Part shown: positions 35,833 to 45,167 of the stretch, one piece after another
Numbering within the stretch: position 1 is the first letter of the stretch
Layout of the letters: every line of letters begins with the position of its first letter
NCBI GenBank assembly: GCA_021205695.1
Contig: JAJPXB010000019.1
Coordinates: 1 to 64,000, forward strand
Source: Clostridiales bacterium
GTDB lineage: Bacteria; Bacillota; Clostridia; Oscillospirales; Oscillospiraceae
DNA: 64,000 nucleotides
Reading direction: 5' to 3'
Notes under the pieces: model-generated
Seen by the model: only the letters and a program-made list of their open reading frames with translations
Told to the model about the DNA's origin: nothing
Databases searched by the model: none
Made by a program: the position numbers and the translations under genes

Positions 35833-36312
35833 TCACCCCACAGGGGCCGTCCGCAGACGGCGGCTCCAGCGCCTGCTCAGGGCGGTCAGATCCAGCACCG
35901 CCACCAGGTCGTCCACCACGTTCACCAGCCAGGCCTCCCGGCTCCGGGGAAGGTATCGCCCGGCGGGCCACATGTGGGAGAGGATGATGTTCCGCTCCTG
36001 GTCGGTCAGATGCGTGACCTCGGCGGCGTTCTCCGCAGCCATCTCCGGGTGGTGGAGGCAGAGGGAGAGGCTGTTGTCCGACTCCTGGAAAAACAGGTCG
36101 TGGAGCAGGCCCGCCCGGGCCGCCGCCCGGCAGTCCCAGTGCCATCGGCGGGCCAGAACAAAGGATAAGTAGGACACCAGCAGGGCGTGCTCATAGCGGT
36201 TCGTCCAGTGGTGGTGAGATATGGTGCGCAGACGGCAGACCCGGCTGTCCGCCGCCAGCGTGGAGATACAGTCGGAAAAGGCCCGTATCTCCTCGTCGGT
36301 AAACAGGTGCAT
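35833..36312 (-). CDS. HD-domain phosphohydrolase-like protein
   Basis: A 159-residue protein with HD-superfamily metal ligands: H42 in YEHALLVS, HD at 71-72 in GLLHDLFF, and a likely distal Asp in NVVDDLVAVLDL (about 132-134). A conserved HMWP block lies near 111. Such proteins hydrolyse phosphate esters of nucleotides; the substrate is unknown. It is encoded downstream of the PrsA-like gene but separated by that gene's terminator hairpin. Confidence 0.8.
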   Translation of the reverse strand: MHLFTDEEIRAFSDCISTLAADSRVCRLRTISHHHWTNRYEHALLVSYLSFVLARRWHWDCRAAARAGLLHDLFFQESDNSLSLCLHHPEMAAENAAEVTHLTDQERNIILSHMWPAGRYLPRSREAWLVNVVDDLVAVLDLTALSRRWSRRLRTAPVG

Positions 36313-36466
36313 AAGACCACCTCCGTTTCGGGCCGCACCGGTTTCTTCCCGGAGAATATTCTAACACGGCGGAGACGGGATGTCATGTGGAAATGATCGG
36401 CAAAAATGTTAAATATCGTTCAATTTTCTGTAAAACCCGTATAAATTTCCCGTTTTATAATAAGAG

Positions 36467-36503
36467 CGCGCCGAAGCCGCGGGAGCTTCGGCGCGCTTTT
36501 ATC
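36467..36503 (-). terminator. Terminator of the PrsA-like lipoprotein gene
   Basis: AGCGCGCCGAAGC pairs with GCTTCGGCGCGCT around six bases. T-rich sequence follows on both strands. Confidence 0.7.
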
Positions 36504-36513
36504 ATGGTTGAGG

Positions 36514-37917
36514 TTAGCCCTCGTCGGTGTCCTCAGAGGCTTCCGTCTCATCGGCCTCGGTCTCCTCGGTGGCGTCGGCTTCCTCGGTCGCAGCCTCCTC
36601 GTCGGTGTCCGCGTCCTCAGCGGTATCGGCGTCCTCAGTGGTATCGGCGTCCTCCGTGGTGTCCGCATCCTCGGTGGTGTCGGCGTCCTCAGATGCCTCT
36701 TCCTCTTCCGCGGCGGCCTCCTCCTCGGCGGCGATGGCGGTCTGGAGGGCGATGATCCTCTCGAAGCAGGCCTGCCAGTCCATGTTGTCCAGGGCGTCAG
36801 AGGTCTCGAAGGTGGCGGCGTTCATCCACTCGTCGATCTGAGAGTTGTAGAGATCGGAGATATAGTCGTCCTTGATGTCGGACAGGGTGTCCTCGCTGTT
36901 TTCCAGGCGGAGGATGACGAAGTAGCCGTAGCTCGTCTCCTCGGTGAGGCCGATCTCGCCCACCTCCAGGGAGGCGACCATCTCCCGGAAGCCGTCTACC
37001 AGGGAGTCGTCGTCGTCAAAGGTGTACTCGTCGGTGTTCCCGTCGTAGTTGCTCTCCGCCTGGTAATCGGCGAAGGTGTCCTCCAGCTCGTCGGCGCTGA
37101 CGTCCTGAAGGGCGTCGTAGATGGCCTGGGCGGCCTCCTGCTGGGCGGCGCGGCCGTCGTCGTCGTCATCCTCCAGGTCGGCGGTGTACAGCAGGATATA
37201 CCGGCAGGTGTAATAGCCCTGCTCCTCGGCGTAGTCGGCGATGGTGGCGTCGGAGGGCTCGTTCTCGCTGCCCTCACCGTAGAGATAGTCCTGGAGGTTG
37301 GTGGCCTGGCAGGACAGGCGATAGGCCTGCTCCAGACCCTCCGCGTTGGTGGTGTAGTACAGCAGCGCGTTGTCGTTGTAGTTCTCCAGCACCTCGGACA
37401 GGCTGCTCTTCTGATCCTCGGACAGGGTCAGGTTGTACTCCTCCGCCTTGTCGTTGAGCACGGCGTACATCTCGGAGATGTTGGTGGCCATATACACCAG
37501 GTTGTCGGCGACGGTGGTGCCGGAGTCCTCGTCCACCACCTCGGTCACATCAAAGGTGTAGCCGTAGTAGTAGTAATAGTAGTAGGAATAGTAATTGTAG
37601 TAGTAGGTCAGCCAGTAGAAATACAGGTTGGCGGGGACCTCGGTCCCGTCAGCGGTGATCACCGTGTCGCTGGCGGAGATGGCCCCGTCGGTGACATAGG
37701 CGATGGGGTCCGCCTTGGCCTCTTCCGGAACCTCGGTCAGGGTGGTGGTGTCCTCGGTGGAGTCGTCTGTGCTGTCGGTGGAATCGTCTGTGGTGTCGGA
37801 GGCGGTGGAGTCCGTGGTGTCCTCCGCATCCTCGGTAGAGCTGTCACCGCAGCCGGTGAGCATGCTCATGACCATCAGCAGTGCCAGCAGCAGTGCTCCG
37901 ATACGTTTCTTCATCAT
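36514..37917 (-). CDS. PrsA-like foldase lipoprotein with poly-Tyr tract and acidic repeat tail
   Basis: A 467-residue secreted lipoprotein: signal sequence with lipobox LTGC (C at about 22), then an acidic Ser/Thr/Asp linker. A SurA/PrsA-like chaperone region follows, and the segment around 220-350 (YILLYTADLED.. and GEIGLTEETSYGYFVILRLE) resembles a parvulin PPIase fold. Near residue 105 is a run with about 15 tyrosines in 22 positions. The last ~75 residues are repeats of EDADTT and similar acidic units. Likely role: folding of exported proteins on the outer face of the membrane. The parvulin call is moderate. Confidence 0.75.
   Translation of the reverse strand: MMKKRIGALLLALLMVMSMLTGCGDSSTEDAEDTTDSTASDTTDDSTDSTDDSTEDTTTLTEVPEEAKADPIAYVTDGAISASDTVITADGTEVPANLYFYWLTYYYNYYSYYYYYYYGYTFDVTEVVDEDSGTTVADNLVYMATNISEMYAVLNDKAEEYNLTLSEDQKSSLSEVLENYNDNALLYYTTNAEGLEQAYRLSCQATNLQDYLYGEGSENEPSDATIADYAEEQGYYTCRYILLYTADLEDDDDDGRAAQQEAAQAIYDALQDVSADELEDTFADYQAESNYDGNTDEYTFDDDDSLVDGFREMVASLEVGEIGLTEETSYGYFVILRLENSEDTLSDIKDDYISDLYNSQIDEWMNAATFETSDALDNMDWQACFERIIALQTAIAAEEEAAAEEEEASEDADTTEDADTTEDADTTEDADTAEDADTDEEAATEEADATEETEADETEASEDTDEG
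36600..36690 (-). repeat. Short tandem repeat coding an acidic hexapeptide
   Basis: An 18-base unit (encoding E/A-D-T-T-E-D) repeats about four to five times with small changes in the 3' part of the lipoprotein gene. Such repeats can change copy number in frame. Confidence 0.75.
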
Positions 37918-38103
37918 TCATCAAATCCTTTCCGCGAAACCCGGAGCAGATCCCTCCGGGGATATGTCCAGACGCTTTTATTATTGTAACAGAGCGACGG
38001 CAAAATTACAACCGTTCTTCTCAAAAAGTTCTTCGTTCGATTGCACGCCGTTTTTTTCGCGGTTTGCCGTGGTTTTGGACAGCCGCGCCGGGCGGAGGGG
38101 AGA

Positions 38104-38463
38104 TCATCGCGGCTCCGTATCCCTGTATGGCGTGTCGGGCACGCCCTCTGATTTCAGCCTCGCCACGAGCCGGTCCAGCCTTTTTCGCCAGAAGCGGCGA
38201 AAGCCCTCTTTTTCGCCGAATGCCGATACGAGCCTGGGGCTGACAGCGTAGTAGAGACGTATGAACCATCGGCCGGGGACAGTCCGCGCCAGCTTCCCAT
38301 CGCGAAAGCGGCGGAGCGTCCAGACCTGCGGGCAGTCGTAGGAGCCGTAAACGCAGGTCGCAATGTAGCAGGCGCTCCCGCGCTTTTGATCCTCATCCAT
38401 CTCGTACATGAGGAACAACAGCTCGTCAGTGTCGAAATCGAGGGGATGATTGTGTTTGCCCAT
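38104..38463 (-). CDS. CFI-box-CTERM domain protein
   Basis: A 119-residue protein containing the family motif CYIATCVYGSYDCP followed by WTLRRFRD and a Trp/Tyr-rich segment (RWFIRLYYAVSPRLV). The family is small and uncharacterised; the motif occurs at C-termini of varied bacterial proteins. I start it at ATG 38463 behind AGAGGAAATGAGAAC. The function is unknown. Confidence 0.78.
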   Translation of the reverse strand: MGKHNHPLDFDTDELLFLMYEMDEDQKRGSACYIATCVYGSYDCPQVWTLRRFRDGKLARTVPGRWFIRLYYAVSPRLVSAFGEKEGFRRFWRKRLDRLVARLKSEGVPDTPYRDTEPR

Positions 38464-38640
38464 GTTCTCATTTCCTCTCTCTGCCTGTCGTTGGGAGGGC
38501 GGAAGGATACGACCGTCCGTCACGGGCCCTCGGCTGCAACGGGCACAGCATATCTACGCTTATTTTAGCATCTGTCGCCTTGTTTTACAACCCTGCCCGG
38601 AGCGACGGAGACGCCACGGGGGCAAAATGCTCCGCCTCCC

Positions 38641-38668
38641 TTGACAGCCGCCGCAGAATCGTTATAAT
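38641..38668 (+). promoter_or_regulatory. Consensus promoter of the MATE gene
   Basis: TTGACA (38641-38646), 16-base spacer, TATAAT (38663-38668). The transcript would begin about 38675. Confidence 0.8.
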
Positions 38669-38685
38669 CTGTCGTGGAATGACGA

Positions 38686-38734
38686 CTCCGTCCCGCAGAC
38701 GTGCCAAATGCCCTTGCCAATCTGCGGGACGGAG
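38686..38734 (+). promoter_or_regulatory. Fourteen-base perfect inverted repeat in the MATE gene leader
   Basis: CTCCGTCCCGCAGA (38686-38699) and its exact complement (38721-38734) enclose a 21-base loop, beginning some 11 bases after the predicted transcript start and ending 10 bases before AAGGAGG. It may be an operator or an RNA switch for a drug exporter. I cannot assign it to a known riboswitch. Confidence 0.65.
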
Positions 38735-38758
38735 CCTGGTGTGAAGGAGGAGAAACCT

Positions 38759-40126
38759 GTGCAACCATCCAGTGCGCTTCAAGAAAACAAAATGGGCACC
38801 ATGCCGGTGAACCGGCTGCTGCTGACCATGGCGCTGCCCATGATGCTGTCCATGCTGGTGCAGGCCTGTTATAACGTGGTAGACAGCATCTTTGTCTCCA
38901 TGCTGGGGGAGGACGCCCTGACGGCGGTCTCTCTGGCGTTTCCGGCGCAGAATATTATGATCGCCGTGGGCACCGGCACCGGCGTCGGCATCAACGCCAT
39001 GCTCTCCAAGTCTCTGGGAGAGGGCGACCAGGCCACCGCCGATCGGGCGGCCAGCAACGGCATTTTCCTGGCCTTCTGCTCCATGGCCGTGTTTATGGTG
39101 CTGTCCCAGACGGTGGTGCGGCCCTTTTATGCCAGCCAGGTGGAGGAGGGCTCCGCCATCCTGGAGTACGGGGTGAGCTATCTCACCATCTGCGCCCTGC
39201 TGTGCCAGGGGATGTTCCTCCAGCTGGTCTTTGAGCGGCTGCTCCAGGCCACGGGACATACGGTGCTGAGCATGATCTCCCAGATGTCCGGCGCGGTGGT
39301 GAATATCATCATGGACCCGGTGCTCATCTTCGGCCTGGGGCCCTTCCCAGCGCTGGGGGTGGCGGGGGCCGCCGTCGCCACCGTTCTGGGCCAGTTCGTA
39401 GGAGCCGCGGTGGTGATCACTCTGAATTTCCGCTGCAACAGAGAGCTGCGCTTTACGGTGCGCAACTGGTTCCGGCCCCACGGCCCCACCATCCGGCGCA
39501 TCTACACCGTGGGCGTCCCCTCCATCATCATGGCCTCCATCAGCTCGGTGATGACCTACGGCATGAACCTGATCCTGGGCGCCTTCTCCTCCACCGCCAT
39601 GGCGGTCCTGGGGGTGTATTTCAAGCTCCAGTCCTTTGTCTTTATGCCGGTCTTTGGCCTGAACGGGGCGCTGGTGCCCATTATCGCCTACAACTACGGC
39701 GCCCGGAAGCGGGAGCGAATGATACGGACCATCCAGCTGGGCATTTTCTACGCCATGTGCTTTATGCTGGCGGGCATGGCCGTCTTTGAGCTGCTCCCCG
39801 CCCAGCTGCTGGGGCTGTTCAACGCCTCGGACTATATGCTGGAGATCGGCGTCCCCGCCCTGCGCATCATCGCCCTGAGCTTCGCCTTTGCGGGCTACTG
39901 CATCGCCTGCGGCACCGTGTTCCAGGCCCTGGGCAACGGCCTCTATTCCATGATTATCTCCATCGTCCGCCAGCTGGTGGTGCTGCTGCCCGTGGCCTGG
40001 CTGCTGGCCCAGACCGGCGTGCTGGACTATGTGTGGTGGGCCTTCCCCATTGCGGAGCTGGCCAGCCTGTGCCTGAGCACCGGGTACCTGGTGCAGATCA
40101 ACCGGAAGATCATCTCCAAGGTGTGA
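38759..40126 (+). CDS. MATE-family multidrug/metabolite exporter
   Basis: A 455-residue membrane protein with 12 predicted helices in two MATE repeats (PVNRLLLTMALPMMLSMLVQACYNVVDSIFV starts the first; VGVPSIIMASISSVMTYGMN the second). MATE proteins export cationic drugs or metabolites with Na+ or H+. GTG 38759 is chosen for the AAGGAGGAG 7 bases upstream. Confidence 0.92.
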   Translation: MQPSSALQENKMGTMPVNRLLLTMALPMMLSMLVQACYNVVDSIFVSMLGEDALTAVSLAFPAQNIMIAVGTGTGVGINAMLSKSLGEGDQATADRAASNGIFLAFCSMAVFMVLSQTVVRPFYASQVEEGSAILEYGVSYLTICALLCQGMFLQLVFERLLQATGHTVLSMISQMSGAVVNIIMDPVLIFGLGPFPALGVAGAAVATVLGQFVGAAVVITLNFRCNRELRFTVRNWFRPHGPTIRRIYTVGVPSIIMASISSVMTYGMNLILGAFSSTAMAVLGVYFKLQSFVFMPVFGLNGALVPIIAYNYGARKRERMIRTIQLGIFYAMCFMLAGMAVFELLPAQLLGLFNASDYMLEIGVPALRIIALSFAFAGYCIACGTVFQALGNGLYSMIISIVRQLVVLLPVAWLLAQTGVLDYVWWAFPIAELASLCLSTGYLVQINRKIISKV

Positions 40127-40140
40127 CAAAACGAGCTGCG

Positions 40141-40174
40141 CCCCCTGACGGCAGAGCCGTCGGGGGGCTTTTTC
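40141..40174 (+). terminator. Terminator of the MATE gene
   Basis: CCCCCTGACGGC pairs with GCCGTCGGGGGG around AGA, followed by CTTTTTC. Confidence 0.88.
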
Positions 40175-40194
40175 TGTCCTGGCGTCGTCCCGCC

Positions 40195-40763
40195 TTACAG
40201 GATGGGTTCGATCACAGCCCGGAAATACCGATCCAGCTCAACCGGCGTCTGCTTCATATGCCCCTTGATCCACCACTGCACCATTTCCACAAAGCTGCCC
40301 GAGATATGATTGACGAGAAAATCATCCGGCAACTCTGTCCTTTTCCTGTCAGGCCGGTCGATGAACTGGGTATAGACGAGTCCGTTCAGACTGTCCTTGA
40401 AGTAGCGCATGAAGATTTCACTGCTTTCACCGGACAGCAGCCCTAAAATATTGTAATCATTCTCCTGCAAATGCTGGAGGAGATGGCAAAATACAGGCTC
40501 CGGTGTGTTGCCGTCCATGGAAAGGCCGTGGGTGTGGGTACAGTCCATTGCGCTGTCAATGATATGCCCGAAAAGTTCCTCGCAGAGCGCTCGGAGCAAA
40601 TCGTCTTTCGTCTCAAAGTGGGCATAAAAAGTCGTGCGCCCCACATCCGCTTCGTCGATGATTTCCTGCACTGTGATACGACTGTAGTTTTTTTCTCTAA
40701 AAGTATCCCAAACGCCTGAAAGATCGCTGCTCTACCCGTTAAGTCAAGATTGGAGGAAATCAT
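40195..40763 (-). pseudogene. TetR-family regulator, broken by a frameshift in a poly-A tract
   Basis: Reading from ATG 40763, TGRAAIFQAFGILLEKK is the start of a TetR helix-turn-helix, but the frame is lost at a run of seven A (plus-strand T run about 40688-40694). One extra A would give KKNYSRITVQEIIDEADVGRTTFYAHFE, the rest of the signature. The remaining frame continues to 40195 as a normal TetR ligand domain. It is either a decayed gene, a slippage-prone on/off tract, or a sequencing error. It overlaps the start of the P-type ATPase remnant. Confidence 0.8.
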
Positions 40764-40764
40764 C

Positions 40765-41704
40765 ATGCTGAAAAAATGGCTGGACAACGACCCCAAACCC
40801 ACGCTGGTGTGCGCCTGCATTTCTGTCGTCTCGCTGGTGTTCAGCCTCGGGGGATGGCTGAAAGATATGCTCCCCATCGACACCGCATGGGTCGCGATTG
40901 TGCTGTGCGGCATCCCGATTGTGGTGGGCGCAGTAACGGCGCTGATTACCGAACACGATGTAAAGGCCGATGTGCTGGTATCCATCCCCGTAGATAAAAA
41001 GGCCGGTGACCCGCTGACCAGCGGAACGGTGAACCAGCTCGGAGCTTTTCCGTGAAAACGGAATAGACCTGGTGGTTACAAAAGACCTTGAGGCGCAATA
41101 TTATAACCAGGGCGCAACAGTCATTTTGGTATCCATGCGACAGGAAATCATCGGGCTCATTGCTCTGGCGGATACCGTCAGAGAAGCATCCGCGGATGCG
41201 ATCAGCGGCCTGAAGGCGCTGGGCATCACGCCGATGCTCCTGACCGGCGACAATGAGCAGGCGGCTTCCACCACTGCGGGTAAGGTCGGCATTTCTGAGG
41301 TAAAAGCGAACCTCATGCCGGAGGACAAAATGCAGATCATAAAAGACCATGCAGAACGGAAGATCTGCATGGTCGGGGACGGCGTCAACGATGCCCTGGC
41401 GCTCAGCACGGCGTATGCGGGAATTGCCATGGGCGGAATTGGGAGCGATATTGCAGTGGAATCCACAGACGCGGTGCTGGTCAGCGACGACATCCAGCGG
41501 CTGCCCTACCTGTTCAAAATCACCCAAAAGGCCATGCGCAAGGTGCGGCAGAATATCATCATCGGGCTTGCTATCAACTTTACGGCCATTATCCTCTCGG
41601 CAACGGGCCTCCTGGTTCCGACCACGGCGGCAATCGTCCACAACTGCGGCTCCGTGTTCGTGGTCGTGAATGCGGCGATGATTCTGAGAGAGAAGGACAC
41701 ATGA
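40765..41704 (+). pseudogene. Heavy-metal P-type ATPase remnant with internal deletions
   Basis: The N-terminal part (40765-41055) has a membrane pair and KADVLVSI, then jumps within the A domain to PVDKKAGDPLTSGTVNQLGAF and stops. A second piece in another frame, from about 41043 (ELFRENGIDLVV..) to 41704, carries TGDN (LLTGDNEQAA), GDGVND and the last membrane helices. The phosphorylation motif DKTGT, the CPC-type metal site and most transmembrane helices are missing, so it cannot pump. Family: Cd/Zn/Co-type P1B ATPases. Lower GC than its neighbours suggests acquired DNA. Confidence 0.88.
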
Positions 41705-41787
41705 GGAGTCACAGCGGCGTGTCAAAAGGGATTATTGAAGGGGCTCGCTTCGGGGAAGCAGGCCCCTGTCGCAATCGTATTCCCACA

Positions 41788-42801
41788 TCACTGCCGGTCG
41801 GTCAGCTCCATCCCGTCCAGCTCGCTCCGGATGGCGGCCTTCACCTGCTCCGAGGCGAAGGACATGGTAACGCCGCCCCGCACCAGGGCAAACGCATCCG
41901 CCCGGGTGCAGCCTCCTTCCTCCACCGCCCGGCGATACTCCCGGGTCAGGTCGGTGCGGCTCACCGTCCGGTTGTCGGTGTTCAGCGTCGCCAGCAGCCC
42001 GGCGTCCAGGTACTCCCGAAGGGGATAACCCGCCCAGCTTCGGGCGGCCCGGGTCTGGAAGTTGCTGGTGGGGCACAGCTCGATGCCCACGCCCGCCTCC
42101 CGGCACTGCCGCTGCAGCTCCCGGTCCCCGGCCATGGCGATACCGTGGCCGATGCGGGCGGCCCCGTAGTCCAGGGCCAGATGCACGTTTTCCCGGACGC
42201 CGGTCTCCCCGGCGTGGACGGTGAAGGGGATGCCCAGCTGGTTCACCCGCCGGAAATAGTTCCTGGAATCCGCCATGGGATGCCCGTTTTCGTTCCCCGC
42301 CAGGTCAGCGGCGCAGAACAGCCGGGGGAACCAGTCCTTTGCCGCCTCCAGCATGGCGAGGTTGTTCTCCTCACTGTCTGTCCGCAGGGCGCAGGCGATG
42401 AACCGGCAACAGACTCCGGTGGCGGCCATCCCTTCCCGGCAGCCCCGCTCCACCGCCTGAAACACCTGGTCATAGGTCAGGCCTCCCGCCAGGTGGAGGT
42501 TGGGGGCAAACCGGATCTCCATATAGCGGATGTTCTCCCCCCCTGCGTCCTCCAGCAGGTCGATCACTGCCCGTTCCAGCCCCGCCTCCGTCTGGAGGAG
42601 CCGCAGGGGCAGGGTGAAGCACCGGAGATATTCCGTCAGGCTGGCGCACGCCTCTCCGGCGAACATCTGTCCCTCCAGGTCTGTCGGGACGGCCTCCCCC
42701 ACGCTCTGGAGATAATCCAGCATCCGCCGGGGGTGGACGCTGCCATCCAGATGACAGTGCAGCTCCACCTTGGGGAGCCGGTCAATCCAGTCGTTCTTCA
42801 T
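41788..42801 (-). CDS. add: Adenosine deaminase
   Basis: A 337-residue Zn-dependent enzyme converting adenosine to inosine. The metal-site HCHLDGSVHP is near the N-terminus; HAGE, HGIAM and CPTSN follow, with the metal Asp in LNTDNRTVS (usually NTDDP). I start at ATG 42801 behind GGAGG; it lies inside the end of mtnN (20-base overlap). In this context it could salvage adenosine released by the methyl cycle. Confidence 0.92.
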   Translation of the reverse strand: MKNDWIDRLPKVELHCHLDGSVHPRRMLDYLQSVGEAVPTDLEGQMFAGEACASLTEYLRCFTLPLRLLQTEAGLERAVIDLLEDAGGENIRYMEIRFAPNLHLAGGLTYDQVFQAVERGCREGMAATGVCCRFIACALRTDSEENNLAMLEAAKDWFPRLFCAADLAGNENGHPMADSRNYFRRVNQLGIPFTVHAGETGVRENVHLALDYGAARIGHGIAMAGDRELQRQCREAGVGIELCPTSNFQTRAARSWAGYPLREYLDAGLLATLNTDNRTVSRTDLTREYRRAVEEGGCTRADAFALVRGGVTMSFASEQVKAAIRSELDGMELTDRQ

Positions 42802-43489
42802 CTTTGATCCTCCGCAGCACGGACGCTGTGATCTGTATGGAGGTCTGGGCGGCCTGGGCGGCAAAGGCGGGAAAATCCGCCGGGGCGTTGCCGTCCGCGT
42901 CGTCCGAGATGGTACGGATCACGGCGAAGGGAATTTTGTTTACATAACACACCTGGCCGATGCTGCCCCCCTCCATCTCTCCGGCGATGCCGCCGAAGGT
43001 GTCGTGGATCCACTGCTTCCGCTCCCGCTGGCAGAGAAACTGATCTCCCGTGGCGATGGTGCCGGTGACACACTTGTGGCCGCCCTCCAGCACCGCCGCC
43101 TCCACCAGGGCGGACAGGCGGCGTCCGGCGGGGATGTGGATAATGTTCGGGCCGGAGAGCATCCCCAGGGGATCGCCCAGCCCGGCGGTGTCCATGTCGT
43201 GCTGCACCACGTCGGTGGCCACCGCCACGTCCCCGATGCCCAGCTCCCGGCACAGGGTACCGGCGCAGCCCGTATTGATGATCGCCCGGACAGGAAAGCG
43301 CAGTATCATGGTCTGTGCGCAGATGGCGGCGAACACCTTGCCGATGCCGCAGACCGCCATGACCACCGGCTGCCCCTCCAGGCGGCCGGTGACAAATTCG
43401 ATGCCGCTGACGGTGGTCGTCTCGGCCCCCTCCAGCATGGCCCGGAGCCCCTCGATCTCTACCTGCATGGCTCCAATGACGCCGATCAT
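42782..43489 (-). CDS. mtnN: 5'-methylthioadenosine/S-adenosylhomocysteine nucleosidase
   Basis: A 235-residue nucleosidase cleaving adenine from methylthioadenosine and S-adenosylhomocysteine. It begins MIGVIGAMQVEIEGL and has FVTGRLEGQPVVMAVCGIGKV, NTGCAGTL, EMEGGSIGQV with the catalytic Glu, and RTISDDADG. ATG 43489 lies four bases after the luxS stop, with GGGAGGGG upstream inside luxS. Its product S-ribosylhomocysteine is the LuxS substrate. Confidence 0.95.
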   Translation of the reverse strand: MIGVIGAMQVEIEGLRAMLEGAETTTVSGIEFVTGRLEGQPVVMAVCGIGKVFAAICAQTMILRFPVRAIINTGCAGTLCRELGIGDVAVATDVVQHDMDTAGLGDPLGMLSGPNIIHIPAGRRLSALVEAAVLEGGHKCVTGTIATGDQFLCQRERKQWIHDTFGGIAGEMEGGSIGQVCYVNKIPFAVIRTISDDADGNAPADFPAFAAQAAQTSIQITASVLRRIKDEERLD

Positions 43490-43493
43490 GGAC

Positions 43494-43952
43494 TCACCCC
43501 TCCCGGTATTTAAAATCATTTGTCTTTCCCTCCAGCACCGCCAGATAGGCCCGGCACTCTGTTTTCGCCGCGGACAGGCTCAGGTTGCGATAGTTGCCGC
43601 ACTCCTGGCGGCTGGCCCCGAATACCGGCCCCTCATAGGCCAGGATGTCCCGGAGGGTCTGCTTCACCGTCTCCAGCACCCGCTCGTTGTCTCCGTTGCG
43701 GATGAGCAGATAGAACCCGGTCTGACAGCCCATGGGGCCGAAATAGATCACGTCCTCCCGCAGGGGAGAGTTGCGGATGAAGGTGGCGAACATATGCTCC
43801 ACCGAGTGCATGGTCAAATCGTCCATGTAGTCTCCCCCGTTGGGGGTGCGGGTGCGCAGGTCGTAGGTGGTCACGTCGCCGTCGATGCGGGAGAGGTAGA
43901 TCCCCGGCTCCAGCAGGTCGTGGTTCACAGTAAAGCTGGTGATGCGCTCCAT
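43494..43952 (-). CDS. luxS: S-ribosylhomocysteine lyase (AI-2 synthase)
   Basis: A 152-residue metalloenzyme producing homocysteine and the AI-2 precursor DPD. Metal ligands are H49 and H53 (HSVEH) and C118 (ECGNYR); the catalytic cysteine is C76 in GPMGCQTGF. It leads a luxS-mtnN-add unit that recycles S-adenosylhomocysteine. Confidence 0.97.
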   Translation of the reverse strand: MERITSFTVNHDLLEPGIYLSRIDGDVTTYDLRTRTPNGGDYMDDLTMHSVEHMFATFIRNSPLREDVIYFGPMGCQTGFYLLIRNGDNERVLETVKQTLRDILAYEGPVFGASRQECGNYRNLSLSAAKTECRAYLAVLEGKTNDFKYREG

Positions 43953-44075
43953 GTCTGGCTTCCTTTCTCCCAGGCGCGGGCCGGATGGCCCGGGCAGCTT
44001 GATACAGACACAGACCGGCGCCCGGAGGGGAGGCCGGTCTGTGTGTCATTGGCGGGGATTTGCTGTGGGCTGTGC

Positions 44076-45167
44076 TCAGGCTTTCTTGGCGGCCTCTTCC
44101 TTACAGATGGCCTCCCACAGGCCGTTGAGGTAGCAGACGCCCAGGGCACGGTCATACAGGCCATAGCCGGGACGGCCCACCTCGTCCCAAATCATCCGGC
44201 CGTGGTCGGGGCGGATGTAGGTGTCCGGGCAGGTGTCGTAGATGGCCTTCATGATTTCGTACATATCCAGATCGCCGTCGGCGGACAGGTGGCTGGACTC
44301 CCGGAAACGCCGGTCGCTGCCCAGGTGCTTCACGTTGCGGACGTGGAGGCAGCCGATCCGGTCCATCTCGCCGAAGTGGCGGATGATGGCGGGGATGTCA
44401 TTGTTCACATTGGAGCCGAGAGAGCCGGTGCAGAGGCAGAGGGTGTTGCAGGGGCTGTCGTGGAGCTGAACCATGCGGTCGAAGCCCGCCTGGTCGTGGG
44501 TGATGCGGGGCAGGCCAAAGATGGGCCAGCCGGGATCGTCCGGGTGGCAGGCCATGCGAACGCCTACCTCCTCGCAGGTGGGGATGATGCCGTCCAGGAA
44601 GTACTTGAAGTTCTCAAACAGCTTGTCCTCATCCACGCTCTTGTACATCTCCAGGGTGTGCTCCAGCTCGGCCAGACGCTCCGGCTCCCAGCCGGGGAGG
44701 GTGAAGCCGTTGGAGTTCTTGGCGGTGTTCTCCACGATCTCCATGGGAGTCATGTTGCCCAGCTCTTCCTCGTCGTAGTACAGGCTGTTGGAGCCGTCCT
44801 CGGGGATGACCCGGGCCAGGTCGGTGCGCAGCCAGTCCAGCACGGGCATGAAGTTGTAGACGATGACCTTGACGCCCACCTTGGCCAGATTGCGGATGCT
44901 CTCGCAATAGTTGGCGATGTACTGATCCCGGGTGGGCAGGCCCAGCTTGATGTCCTCGTGGACGTTGACGCTCTCGATGACCTCGCACTCCAGGCCGGCC
45001 TCGTGGACGTGGTCCACATAGGCCTTGCACTCCTCATAGGTCCAGACATCGCCCGCAGCCTTCTCGTCCAGGACGCCCATCAGGCCGCTCATGCCGGGAA
45101 TCTGGCGGATCTGCTTCAAAGTGACGGAGTCACGGCCCTCGCCATACCAGCGAAATGTCATTTTCAT
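44076..45167 (-). CDS. uxuA: Mannonate dehydratase
   Basis: A 363-residue TIM-barrel enzyme dehydrating D-mannonate to 2-keto-3-deoxygluconate in hexuronate breakdown. Typical blocks are [38 protein letters not shown] and [12 protein letters not shown] 45167 follows AAAGGGGGAGC. No other uronate gene is in the window, so it is an isolated step here. A hairpin (44008-44044) follows the gene. Confidence 0.95.
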   Translation of the reverse strand: MKMTFRWYGEGRDSVTLKQIRQIPGMSGLMGVLDEKAAGDVWTYEECKAYVDHVHEAGLECEVIESVNVHEDIKLGLPTRDQYIANYCESIRNLAKVGVKVIVYNFMPVLDWLRTDLARVIPEDGSNSLYYDEEELGNMTPMEIVENTAKNSNGFTLPGWEPERLAELEHTLEMYKSVDEDKLFENFKYFLDGIIPTCEEVGVRMACHPDDPGWPIFGLPRITHDQAGFDRMVQLHDSPCNTLCLCTGSLGSNVNNDIPAIIRHFGEMDRIGCLHVRNVKHLGSDRRFRESSHLSADGDLDMYEIMKAIYDTCPDTYIRPDHGRMIWDEVGRPGYGLYDRALGVCYLNGLWEAICKEEAAKKA

